The translations under genes and the position numbers were made by a program. Source: Croceicoccus pelagius (GTDB taxonomy: Bacteria; Pseudomonadota; Alphaproteobacteria; Sphingomonadales; Sphingomonadaceae). Taken from it: DNA of 64,000 nucleotides. The stretch is from contig NZ_LYWY01000039.1 of the NCBI RefSeq assembly GCF_001661915.1, positions 186,001 to 250,000 on the forward strand, in the 5' to 3' direction. The notes below the pieces were generated by a model. That model was not told the origin of the DNA. It did no database searches and saw nothing but the letters and a program-made list of their open reading frames with translations. Shown piece by piece: positions 10,312-17,843 of this stretch; position 1 is the stretch's first letter; the number at the start of each line of letters is the position of its first letter.

Positions 10312-10798
10312 GCCGCTTCCCTGACCTCGACGAGAGGAACGCTGGGCGCTTCATCGCTTCCTCGGCTTCGCTCGCCTCGCGCATCCTTTCGCGCATCAGG
10401 TCGAGCTTCGCATTGATCGAGGCGATGATCTCCTCCTCGTCCAACTGCTGTTCGTTCGCGCGCATCTTGCTGACCGTTTCCTTGTGCGCGATCAGCAGGC
10501 GAAGCGAGTTGGCGTTGTCGTACTTGCGCTTTCCCTTGGTCTTGGCACTTTCGTATTCGCCCATGCGCAAGCGGCGAACCAGTTCCAGTTCAAGGATTTC
10601 GTATCCGTCGCATAGTGCCTGGAACCAGGCCTTGGCGAAAACCGGGTCTGCCCGACGCTGGCGATAGACCGTGCCGGTGTCGACTTTCTCAGCGCGAGCG
10701 GCGGCCTTGATGTTCGAGGTGCAGGAAAGCGTATCGAGAAAGATCTGCTTCCAGTCTGCAGGCGTGCGTCGACCCGCCGGGGTGGAACCCTGAGCCAT
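10130..10798 (-). pseudogene. GTA gene 1-like small-terminase protein, C-terminus replaced by deletion
   Basis: Starts at the ATG 10796-10798 behind a strong AGGGAGGT ribosome site. Residues about 12-50 look like a helix-turn-helix (DWKQIFLDTLSCTSNIKAAARAE, then DTGTVYRQRR). Long charged helices follow to residue about 150 (LDEEEIIASINAKLDLMRERMREASEAEEAM). This is the layout of the first GTA gene of sphingomonads, resembling a small terminase. After the Met-Lys codons near 10350 the frame runs out of phase through the gene 12 stub and into gene 13, giving about 70 residues of Arg-rich nonsense before the stop at 10130. The real domain ends near 10351. A promoter is still present upstream. 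Confidence 0.7.
10308..10350 (-). pseudogene. 3' stub of GTA gene 12 (DUF2460)
   Basis: Immediately upstream of gene 13, a frame different from the small-terminase frame reads APSVPLVEVREAA and then TGA. The pattern APS-V/I-P-L-V/I-E-V/L-R is the usual carboxyl end of GTA gene 12 products, and the TGA overlaps the gene 13 start as in intact clusters. Everything upstream of this stub is instead small-terminase sequence. The stub therefore marks one side of an internal deletion that removed genes 2-11 and nearly all of gene 12. Confidence 0.75.
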
Positions 10799-10875
10799 GT
10801 GGACCTCCCTGTTGGCTGACCGCGAGAACCATGTCGCCACTGCCCCGGCGACTCGCTCTATCGCAATGTTCAATT

Positions 10876-10904
10876 TCTCTAACCAAAGAGCGTCACAATG
10901 TCAA
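10876..10904 (-). promoter_or_regulatory. candidate sigma-70 promoter of the GTA remnant
   Basis: On the minus strand, TTGACA (10899-10904), a 17-base spacer and TAGAGA (10876-10881) stand about 80 bases before the small-terminase start. The -35 box is perfect and the -10 weaker. The region around it is AT-rich compared with its surroundings. Confidence 0.5.
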
Positions 10905-11032
10905 TATAAAAGTGCCAAATAGGTTATTTGATGGATGTGGGATTAGCCTCTGTCCCTCGCGGAAAGATCGGCTAAATAGCTCACGATGTTCGGATTGCTC
11001 CTGCGCGATCCACTGGAAGACGAGAGGGTCGC

Positions 11033-11671
11033 GTGCTTCGCAAGCTTTACGAATGGACGATGGAAAAGGCGCAACATCGCCATGCCGAACGCTGGCTGGC
11101 CGGGTTCGCTTTCGTCGAATCGAGCTTCTTTCCGATTCCGCCGCACCCTCTGCTCGGCCTCATGTGCCTGGCAAACCCGAAGAAGGCGGTTCGCTATGCG
11201 TTGATCACGACCATCGCGTCAGTGCTGGGTGGATTGTTCGGCTATGCGATCGGATACTTCCTTTACGACACGCTCGGTCAATGGCTGATCGCGACGCTCG
11301 GCCTGCAGGAAGCGTTTCCCAAGGCCGCCTGCTATCTTCGCGAATATGACGTTGAGGTGATCCTGCTTGCCGGATCGACGCCGGTCCCGTTCAAGCTGCT
11401 GACGATCACCGCCGGTTTCATCCAGATGGCGCTGCTGCCGTTCATCCTCGCCAGCATCGCCGGGCGCGGGCTGATCTTCATGAGCTGCGGCATCCTGTTC
11501 CGTGTCTTCGGCGCACCCATCAAGAGCTTTATCGACAAGTACCTCGGCTGGGTCACTGCTGCATTCGTGGTGCTGGTCGTGGCCGGTTTCATCGCCCTTT
11601 CGTTTCTCGGCGGAGGTAGCGAGGAGACCAAGACGGCGTGCGATCTAGCGACATCGGTGCGCCCCGCCTGA
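11033..11671 (+). CDS. YqaA / DedA-like (VTT domain) membrane protein
   Basis: A 212-residue membrane protein with the YqaA-family order: amphipathic start, FVESSFFPIPPHPLLGLM near residue 28, a glycine-rich helix (LGGLFGYAIGYFLYD), the re-entrant GSTPVPFKLLTITAGFI near 115, then GRGLIFMSCG and a last membrane helix near 180. DedA/VTT proteins flip or move lipids such as undecaprenyl phosphate or phosphatidylethanolamine in the inner membrane; the exact substrate of YqaA is not known. The GTG at 11033 is chosen because GAGAGGGT lies just before it and the next ATG would cut the first helix. It reads away from the GTA remnant. Confidence 0.85.
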   Translation: MLRKLYEWTMEKAQHRHAERWLAGFAFVESSFFPIPPHPLLGLMCLANPKKAVRYALITTIASVLGGLFGYAIGYFLYDTLGQWLIATLGLQEAFPKAACYLREYDVEVILLAGSTPVPFKLLTITAGFIQMALLPFILASIAGRGLIFMSCGILFRVFGAPIKSFIDKYLGWVTAAFVVLVVAGFIALSFLGGGSEETKTACDLATSVRPA

Positions 11672-11787
11672 ATTGCTGCGCTGCACAAAAGATCGTTGAC
11701 GCAACCGGATCTTTACCGGATCATGTCATTGTGATTTCCAGTGATAGCGCCGAATAATCCCATTGGGCGCGACACGCAGGAGGAGCG

Positions 11788-12057
11788 ATGGCGGACCGGG
11801 ATTTTGAGCTTCAGGTTCAGGGCTACGGCCTGACCACGGTGCAGGTGCATTTCTGGATGCCCGATCACCGGAGTCTTCTGCAGCAATTCGTATTCCAGCA
11901 ATACGACATCGCCCCGAAATTTCCCCGCCTCGGCACGTTTCTCGATTACTGGCGCACCGATATAGAAGCGGTGCTGCACTCCGTAGCGGTTGCGCACAAG
12001 CACCTGATCGGGCCCGCTGAATGGCAGGCCGTTGACGGGGTCATCACGATCAACTGA
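11788..12057 (+). CDS. usg: Usg family protein
   Basis: An 89-residue soluble protein matching the alphaproteobacterial Usg family: FELQVQGYGLTTVQVHFWMPDH at the start (residues 6-27), FVFQQYDIAPKFPRL near 38, and LHSVAVAHKHLI near 63. The family is conserved but without a known biochemical role. A strong AGGAGGAG ribosome site precedes the ATG. It ends five bases from the convergent TPR gene. Upstream (11703-11722) the heptamer CCGGATC occurs twice, four bases apart. The family call is sure; the function is unknown. Confidence 0.88.
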   Translation: MADRDFELQVQGYGLTTVQVHFWMPDHRSLLQQFVFQQYDIAPKFPRLGTFLDYWRTDIEAVLHSVAVAHKHLIGPAEWQAVDGVITIN

Positions 12058-12062
12058 CGGGA

Positions 12063-13676
12063 TCAGCCGCCAGTGGCGATTTCTTCGACCAGCCGGCTTG
12101 CCACGGGGTCCAGCGGGCGCACCTCCAGCGTCTTGCGCGCTTCGCGTAGTGCGCCCTCGCTATCGCCTGCTGCCTTCAGCGCCAGTGCATAGTCCCGGCG
12201 GACCGGGTACCAGAAGGCGGGCGGATCAGAGAACCGGCTGAAGTCGTCGGTTTCCTCGATCATCGCGGCCTCTGCAAAGGCGGCGGCGGCATCGCGCGGG
12301 CGGCTTTCCATCATCGCGACCCGGCCCGTCAGCACGGCACGAGTGATCGAGAGCATCTGTTCAGGGGCGTTCTTGTAGCTGCCTTCGCCTTGCGGCTCGA
12401 TGCTGGCGGGAATGGCTGCGATCTCTGCCTTTACGCCGTCGGCATCGCCAAGGAATGCGAGAGCCTCGCCGCGTGCATAGTGCCGGGCGGCGGCAAGATA
12501 GGGCAACTTGGGTTCGGGCAGCGCGAGGACGACTTTTGGATCTTCGAACCGGCCCAGCGCGAAATAGCCTGCTGCCGAAAGGAGCTGGCGGACGGGGCTG
12601 CCTTCTTCCTGGTCCTGCGAATATTCGACCAGCGGACGGCCCAGCATCAGCGCGGTGCGGCTGTCACCGGACATGAGCGCACCGCCAAGGCCGAAGATGA
12701 CGTTGTGCGCATGGTACGGGATTTTCCAGACCCCGCCCTCGGCATCGGGCGGGAGCAGCATCGCCTGATGCTCGCCAATCATCACTGCACGCTTGTTGGC
12801 TGCGGCGGCATCGGCGTAGCGGCCCACCCAGTACCACGTGTGCGATGGCATGTGGACGAGGTGGCTGGCCTGCAGCCGCATCGCATCGAGCCGGTCTGCA
12901 GCGGCCACGGCCTTGGCCGGATCGCCCGCGATTTCGGTCGCGTGGATGTAAAAGTGGATCGCGTCGGTGTGATCGGGGTTGCGAGCCAGTACGGGCTCGA
13001 TCAGGTTGATCGGCTCTGCCATGCCGCTCTCGTCGGTTGAGGCGACCATTAGCGCGTCTGCGGCGAGAACCTGCAACGTGTCATGTTCGGGCCAGCGCGC
13101 GGCAAGTTCGGCCATCTTGTGGGCATAGGCCTTGTCGCGCGCCTCTACATCGCCCTTGGGGCGGTAGCGCAGAGCCAGCGCCTCGATCAGCGCGCTTTCC
13201 TGGTCGGTCGTCGTGCCTTTCGCCAGTCGCCGGGCTTCAAGGACTTCGGCATAGGCGTCCTTCCGTTCCTCGGCATCGCGCCCGTAATTGAGTGAGGGGC
13301 CCATCGACAGTGCATGACCCCAACGGCACATAGCGCATTCTGGAGCGAGGCGTACTGCTTCCGCCATCGCGGCGGTCGCCTCGTCGTGCGAGAACGCCAT
13401 CATCAGTTCGATGCCGTTGTCGAAGAAGGCCTGCGCCTGCGTATTGTCGGTGCTGATCGGAAAGCCGCCATTGCCGACATTGGCGATCAGCTGCGTGGGC
13501 TTGTCCGCCCCGTGATCCATCGCTTTATGGCCCGGCGCGGTTTCTTCGTTTGGGGCGCTGACGGCGGTTTCGGAATGCGACCCGTCGGGCAGTCCCACTG
13601 GCTTTGCATCCTGCGCAAGGGCAGGGCAAGCAGCGCCCGCAAGCAGGAGTGAAGTGAAAGCGGTAAGCGCACGCAT
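12063..13676 (-). CDS. secreted tetratricopeptide-repeat protein
   Basis: A 537-residue protein with a signal peptide (residues 1-21, ending PALA before QDAKP) and TPR-like helices throughout. The stretch AQAFFDNGIELMMAFSHDEATAAM followed by CAMCRWGHALSMGPSLN (residues about 76-123) is characteristic of a family of periplasmic TPR proteins found in sphingomonads and related bacteria. Later repeats appear near residues 240, 300 and 480. The start at 13674-13676 is chosen over an upstream in-frame ATG because it gives a clean signal peptide and has AGGGGA before it. No enzyme motif is visible; a role in protein binding is inferred. It is three bases from the convergent usg terminus region and downstream of spt. 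Confidence 0.8.
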   Translation of the reverse strand: MRALTAFTSLLLAGAACPALAQDAKPVGLPDGSHSETAVSAPNEETAPGHKAMDHGADKPTQLIANVGNGGFPISTDNTQAQAFFDNGIELMMAFSHDEATAAMAEAVRLAPECAMCRWGHALSMGPSLNYGRDAEERKDAYAEVLEARRLAKGTTTDQESALIEALALRYRPKGDVEARDKAYAHKMAELAARWPEHDTLQVLAADALMVASTDESGMAEPINLIEPVLARNPDHTDAIHFYIHATEIAGDPAKAVAAADRLDAMRLQASHLVHMPSHTWYWVGRYADAAAANKRAVMIGEHQAMLLPPDAEGGVWKIPYHAHNVIFGLGGALMSGDSRTALMLGRPLVEYSQDQEEGSPVRQLLSAAGYFALGRFEDPKVVLALPEPKLPYLAAARHYARGEALAFLGDADGVKAEIAAIPASIEPQGEGSYKNAPEQMLSITRAVLTGRVAMMESRPRDAAAAFAEAAMIEETDDFSRFSDPPAFWYPVRRDYALALKAAGDSEGALREARKTLEVRPLDPVASRLVEEIATGG

Positions 13677-13733
13677 GGACAGTTCCCCTTTTTCCGAAGG
13701 GACTGTCTCATGCGGTTGCGCCGATCGCAACGG

Positions 13734-14990
13734 TCAGATGATGCCGACGGCCTTGCCGGCTGCTTCGAACATGGTGAGGATCTGGCCGACCTGTTCCTCG
13801 CTGTGTTCAGCGCAGAGCGAGCAGCGCAGCAGCGTCATGCCCGCAGGGGTTGCCGGCGGACGGGCAAGATTCACGTAAAGCCCTTCCTTCAGCAGTGCTT
13901 CCCACATGCCCGCGCCGCGTTCGAGATCGGGCATGATGACCGCGATGATCGCGCTCTGCGGTTCCTCGGTGCCAAGCTCGAAACCGAGATCGCGCAGGCC
14001 CTTGTGGAGCCGTTTCGAGTTTTCCCAGAGATGCTCGCGCTTGTCGCCCGCATCCATGAGCTTGCGGATCGAGGTCGCGGCAGTGGCCACGACGCTCGGC
14101 GGAAGCGAGGCGGTAAAGACGTAGGGGCGGCAGACCAGGCGCATGATCTCGAACTTCGGGTGGTTCGAGACGCAGAAACCGCCGACCGTACCCACCGACT
14201 TGGAGAACGTACCGATCACGAAATCGACATCGTCCAGAACGCCCTGATCCTCGGCGACGCCGCGGCCGTTCGGGCCGATAAAGCCCATCGAGTGCGCCTC
14301 GTCGACCAGCACCATCGCGCCGTGCTTCTTGGCGATGGCGATCATTTCCTTGAGCGGGGCAATGTCACCCAGCATCGAATAGACGCCTTCGAGGACGACC
14401 AGCTTTCCTGCGCCTTCGGGAATGCGCTTCAGGCGCTTTTCCATGGCTTCAAGGTCGTTGTGCTTGAAGGGCACGACTTCGGCATTGCCCATCGCGCAGC
14501 CGTCCCAGATGGAGGCGTGGCTGTCGATGTCGAGGACGATGTAGTCGCCCTTGCCGGCGATGGTCGAAATGATGCCGAGGTTGGCCTGGTACCCGGTAGA
14601 GAAGACCATGGCGTGATCCATGCCATAGAATTCGCAAAGCGCGGCCTCGACATCCTTGTGACCGACATATGTGCCGTTCAGCACGCGGCTGCCCGTCGTG
14701 CCCGAGCCGTAGTTGTCTAGTGCGTTCTTGCCCGCCTCGATCACGTCGGGGTCAAAGGTCATGCCCATGTAGTTGTAGGTGCCGAGCAGGATTGTCTCGC
14801 GTCCGTTGCATACGGCGGTGACGGGAGACAGTACACGTTCCATCACCAGGCCGAACGGGTCCTCGAGGCCGCTGTCGAGCAGATCCTGGCGCTGCTTGAT
14901 GAGCGGGTCGAACTTGCTGAACAGGTCCTTCGCGTCCTCCGCCTCGGGCAGGGGCTCGGGCTTGTCGGGGGTGGAAATGCTCTCGCTCAT
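13734..14990 (-). CDS. spt: serine palmitoyltransferase (sphingolipid synthesis)
   Basis: A 418-residue PLP enzyme of the alpha-oxoamine synthase family. It condenses serine with a fatty acyl thioester to 3-ketodihydrosphingosine, the first step of sphingolipid synthesis. Motifs: NYMGMTFDPDVIEAG near residue 88, GSGTTGSRVLNGTY near 113, VDEAHSMGFIG near 230, and the PLP lysine in GTFSKSVGTVGGF at about Lys264. Agreement with the soluble Sphingomonas enzyme is high, unlike KBL or ALAS. It lies seven bases after the acyl carrier protein gene, the known arrangement in sphingolipid-making alphaproteobacteria. Cytosolic homodimer. Confidence 0.94.
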   Translation of the reverse strand: MSESISTPDKPEPLPEAEDAKDLFSKFDPLIKQRQDLLDSGLEDPFGLVMERVLSPVTAVCNGRETILLGTYNYMGMTFDPDVIEAGKNALDNYGSGTTGSRVLNGTYVGHKDVEAALCEFYGMDHAMVFSTGYQANLGIISTIAGKGDYIVLDIDSHASIWDGCAMGNAEVVPFKHNDLEAMEKRLKRIPEGAGKLVVLEGVYSMLGDIAPLKEMIAIAKKHGAMVLVDEAHSMGFIGPNGRGVAEDQGVLDDVDFVIGTFSKSVGTVGGFCVSNHPKFEIMRLVCRPYVFTASLPPSVVATAATSIRKLMDAGDKREHLWENSKRLHKGLRDLGFELGTEEPQSAIIAVIMPDLERGAGMWEALLKEGLYVNLARPPATPAGMTLLRCSLCAEHSEEQVGQILTMFEAAGKAVGII

Positions 14991-14997
14991 GTGCCGG

Positions 14998-15240
14998 TTA
15001 CTCGCCGCGCAGCTTGGTAACGGCGTCGATCAGCTGGCCATAGGTTTCGATCTCGGCCTGCTGGTTCATCGAGATGATAATGTCGAATTCGTCCTCGATC
15101 GCGGCGACGAAGTCCATGACGGTCAGGCTGTCCCATTCGAGATCGCCGGCAAACGTCGTGTCGTCGGTGATGGCGACGCCCTTCTTGTTGAAGGGTTCGA
15201 TCAGCGTGTCGATCCGGGCCTTGGTATCTTCGCGGTCCAT
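14998..15240 (-). CDS. acyl carrier protein dedicated to sphingolipid synthesis
   Basis: An 80-residue acidic acyl carrier protein. The phosphopantetheine attachment serine is in EWDSLTVMDF near residue 37. It differs clearly from the housekeeping AcpP (which has GADSLDTVE), for example in the longer N-terminus (DTLIEPFNKKGVAITDDTTF). It precedes spt by seven bases on the same strand, so it most likely supplies the acyl thioester to serine palmitoyltransferase, as shown for the Caulobacter counterpart. The ATG is at 15238-15240; only a weak ribosome site (CAGAAAG) is seen. Confidence 0.9.
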   Translation of the reverse strand: MDREDTKARIDTLIEPFNKKGVAITDDTTFAGDLEWDSLTVMDFVAAIEDEFDIIISMNQQAEIETYGQLIDAVTKLRGE

Positions 15241-15424
15241 GGTGGAATTGGCTTTCTGATGAAGGAATGAATTTTCAACCGTTGGGCAAAGCGGGGTGAG
15301 GCTCCGGTGTCAAGCGGAGAGGTGGCCCGCGCCTGTGCATGGTCAGCAGGTCGGGGCGAGCGAAGGACGGCCTGCGGCCTGTCTTCGGCCCGCTTGCCAG
15401 CAGGTTGCTTAGCTGTCATCCCTG

Positions 15425-15997
15425 ATGGCGATGGATAAGGGGACCACGCCGGAGCCGGACAGAACCGAGGCCGAAACAAGGCCCGCCGTCCGCCGCTTTT
15501 CGCAGCAGGCGATCCATCTTGTCCGTACCTCGCAGACCAACAACCTTGCGCTGTCGCAGATGGCGGACCAGAAGGCGTCGATCCTGATGGGCGCGACGTT
15601 CGTGGTTTTCAGCATCGCTGTCGGACAGGCGAGCCAGGGGATCATGCCGATCTCGCTCTCGGTTCTCGCGATCTTCGCATTTGCCTCGGCCATATGCGCG
15701 GTGATGGCGGTCCTGCCGTCGACAAGGGGGAAGCACCAACACTCCGATTCACGGGCGAACGAGCTGTTCTTCGGCGTGTTCTCGCAAATGCCCGAGGACG
15801 AGTGGATCGAGGACATGCTCGGCACGTTGGGCAGCGACGAGGCGATCTATCGCGCAATGCTGCGCGACATCTACCAGAACGGGCAGGTCATGGCCCGCAA
15901 GAAGTACCGGTTCCTGGGCTATGCCTACCGGTTGTTCATCGCAGGGCTGTGCACGACGTTCGCCGTGTTCCTGCTTGAAAGGTTCGTGCTGAATTAA
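15425..15997 (+). CDS. Pycsar-effector-like two-TM protein (DUF5706 / PycTM)
   Basis: A 190-residue protein. Residues about 25-50 (AIHLVRTSQTNNLALSQMAD followed by QKASILMGATFVVFS) and the two membrane helices (about 52-98) match the PycTM domain. The cytoplasmic loop has ANELFFGVFSQMPEDEWIEDM near residue 115 and MLRDIYQNGQVMARKKYRFL near 143, followed by a last helix. PycTM proteins are the membrane-damaging effectors of Pycsar anti-phage systems and answer cyclic CMP or UMP. No cyclase gene is next to it: it sits between the sphingolipid genes and divK, converging with divK by a 4-base overlap of stop codons. A housekeeping role is possible. The domain call is good; the function is inference. 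Confidence 0.75.
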   Translation: MAMDKGTTPEPDRTEAETRPAVRRFSQQAIHLVRTSQTNNLALSQMADQKASILMGATFVVFSIAVGQASQGIMPISLSVLAIFAFASAICAVMAVLPSTRGKHQHSDSRANELFFGVFSQMPEDEWIEDMLGTLGSDEAIYRAMLRDIYQNGQVMARKKYRFLGYAYRLFIAGLCTTFAVFLLERFVLN

Positions 15998-16374
15998 GCC
16001 GCGGCGCGGCGGTCGATCAGGGCGTTTACGGCCGACATGAAGGGGTGGATCGATACCGGCTTGGACAAGTAGCCTTCGGCCCCTGCATCGCGGATCTTTT
16101 CCTCGTCACCCTTGCCGGCGTACGCGGTCACGGCCAGTATCGGGACGTCGCGCAGGCGTAAATCGCCCTTCATCGCCTCTATCAAAGAAATGCCCGAGAC
16201 GTTCGGAAGCTGGATATCCATGATGACGAGATCGGGACCGAAATTCGCCGCACGGGCGATAAAGTCGTCGCCGTCGGCGAAAGGCTCCACAACGAACCCG
16301 TTCGCTCGTAGTAGATCGCAAAACAGTTTTCGATTTAGGTCGTTGTCCTCGACAACGATCACACGTTCAGTCAC
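15994..16374 (-). CDS. divK: DivK-type single-domain response regulator
   Basis: A 126-residue receiver domain without an output domain. The acidic pocket is ED at 9-10, the phosphorylated residue is Asp53 in VIMDIQLPN, Thr is in AVTAYA near 84, and Lys in YLSKPV near 106. Length and sequence match DivK, which in alphaproteobacteria controls polarity and the cell cycle through PleC/DivJ and CtrA. The divergent neighbour is a DUF3572 gene, a conserved pairing with divK in this class. The stop codon overlaps that of the convergent PycTM-like gene. Paralogous single-domain regulators cannot be ruled out. Confidence 0.82.
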   Translation of the reverse strand: MTERVIVVEDNDLNRKLFCDLLRANGFVVEPFADGDDFIARAANFGPDLVIMDIQLPNVSGISLIEAMKGDLRLRDVPILAVTAYAGKGDEEKIRDAGAEGYLSKPVSIHPFMSAVNALIDRRAAA

Positions 16375-16457
16375 TGCGATTTACCCCCGGCAGGTCTTCC
16401 CCAAGGCCCACCACCGTCTGATTGTGTAATTTATATACCCGGAGTTTGACAATCCCG

Positions 16458-16739
16458 ATGCAGCCCCCAGCTTCAGCAGACGATGCGACTGTGGCTTTGA
16501 TGGCACTGTCGTGGCTGCTGCAGGACCAGCGCCTTGCCGATCGTTTCCTCGGCCTCACCGGATTGTCACCCGACAGTCTTCGGGAAGGGATAGGAACCCG
16601 CGAAGTGCAGTCCGCAGTGCTCGAATTCCTTGCCGGGAACGAGGGTGACATGGTGGCCGCGGCCGACGCGCTTGGCCTGACGCCCGAACGCATCGTCAAG
16701 GCACGCGATGCCCTTTCGGGCAGGAGATACGAAGTATGA
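16458..16739 (+). CDS. DUF3572 family protein
   Basis: A 93-residue alpha-helical protein. It shows the family pattern VALMALSWLLQDQRLADRFL near residue 11 and LSPDSLREGI near 36, followed by VLEFLAGNEGDMVAAADALGL. Function unknown; its gene sits divergently from divK in many alphaproteobacteria. The ATG at 16458 is preferred to a GTG 36 bases upstream, because the added residues fall in the AT-rich promoter region and do not look coding. Its stop codon overlaps the start of the following HAD gene, which suggests coupling. Confidence 0.8.
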   Translation: MQPPASADDATVALMALSWLLQDQRLADRFLGLTGLSPDSLREGIGTREVQSAVLEFLAGNEGDMVAAADALGLTPERIVKARDALSGRRYEV

Positions 16740-17365
16740 AACGCCCACTCGTGATCACGGACTGCGACGAAGTCCTGCTGTTCATGGTCAATCACTTCCG
16801 CGACTGGCTGGGCGAGGAACACGGCGTCGACATGACGCTCGCGCAAGGGTTCGAGAACGCGCTGCGCTATCGCGAAACCGGCGAGCCGGTGGAGCGAGAG
16901 GAAATCTGGAAACTGCTTGGCGGGTTCTTCGATACCGAGATGCACCGGCAGGACCTGATCCCTGGCGCGGACGAGGCGATTGGCGCGCTGTCTGAAAAAG
17001 CCGACGTTGTCGTCCTGACCAACCTGCAGGACCACCGCCGCGAAAATCGCACGCAGCAGTTGAAGAAGCTGGGCATCGACCTCCAAGTCTACACCAACCA
17101 GGGGCCCAAGGGGCCAGCGCTGCAGAAGATCCTAGACGAACATGGAGCCGACAGGCCCGCTTTCTTCATCGACGATCTGGCCATTCACCACGGCTCTGTC
17201 GCAGGGGTTGCGCCGCAAGTGACGCGTCTCCATTTCGTGGGCGAACCGGACGTGGCCCCACATGCCACGTGCGCCTATACCGCGGGCGATGCCCATGCCC
17301 GTATCGACGCCTGGGACGAAGCGCTCCCGTGGCTGATGAAGCAAATCGAAGGAGACGACGCGTGA
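16736..17365 (+). CDS. HAD-family hydrolase
   Basis: A 209-residue haloacid-dehalogenase-like protein. Motif I is TDCDEVLL (Asp9 nucleophile and Asp11), motif II VVVLTN near residue 89, a lysine in QGPKGPAL near 125, and motif IV FFIDD near 145. Such proteins are phosphatases of small metabolites; the substrate cannot be told. The start ATG overlaps the stop of the DUF3572 gene and the stop overlaps the GTG of the RidA gene, so the three form a coupled operon. Confidence 0.82.
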   Translation: MKRPLVITDCDEVLLFMVNHFRDWLGEEHGVDMTLAQGFENALRYRETGEPVEREEIWKLLGGFFDTEMHRQDLIPGADEAIGALSEKADVVVLTNLQDHRRENRTQQLKKLGIDLQVYTNQGPKGPALQKILDEHGADRPAFFIDDLAIHHGSVAGVAPQVTRLHFVGEPDVAPHATCAYTAGDAHARIDAWDEALPWLMKQIEGDDA

Positions 17366-17826
17366 GCGCCAATATCGAAGCCCGCCTTGCCGAATTGGGA
17401 CTGACCCTGCCCGAACCGGCCGCGCCGGTGGCAAGCTATGTCCCGGCAGTCGAGGCAGGCGGCCTGCTGCATATTTCCGGCCAGCTTCCTTTCGTCGCTG
17501 GCACTCTCGTCACCGGGCGGTTGGGCGAGAGCGTCTCGCTGGAGCAGGGGATCGAGGCGGCGCAGGCCTGCGGCGTGATGATCCTTGCACAGGCAAAGGC
17601 GGCCTTGGGCTCGCTCGACCGCGTGACGCGCGTCGTGAAGCTGGGCGGATTCGTCAATTCGACCGGAGATTTTACCGATCAGCCCAAAGTCGTGAACGGC
17701 GCGTCCGACCTGATGATGGCCGTCTTCGGCGAAGCGGGGCGCCATGCCCGCAGCGCGGTCGGCGTGCCGGTCCTGCCTCTGGGCGCGGCGGTCGAAGTCG
17801 ACGCGATCCTGCAGGTGAGCGCCTGA
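17362..17826 (+). CDS. RidA / YjgF family protein
   Basis: A 154-residue protein of the long RidA subfamily (YjgF-like, about 150 residues). Typical features are LHISGQLPF near residue 31, the central VTRVVKLGGFVNSTGDF near 87, and the C-terminal ARSAVGVPVLPLGAAVEVDAI. The family arginine (in HARSAVGV) that binds the carboxylate of the imine substrate is present. RidA enzymes hydrolyse reactive enamines and imines from PLP enzymes. The GTG start is set by the four-base overlap with the HAD gene and a GGAG ribosome site. Confidence 0.86.
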   Translation: MSANIEARLAELGLTLPEPAAPVASYVPAVEAGGLLHISGQLPFVAGTLVTGRLGESVSLEQGIEAAQACGVMILAQAKAALGSLDRVTRVVKLGGFVNSTGDFTDQPKVVNGASDLMMAVFGEAGRHARSAVGVPVLPLGAAVEVDAILQVSA

Positions 17827-17843
17827 GCACGCACTCCAACCGG

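Noticed and set aside
6423-10904. Functional prophage or complete GTA
   Set aside because: Large terminase, portal, protease, capsid and most tail genes are absent, and the gene 15 frame is broken twice. No integrase or attachment repeats are seen.
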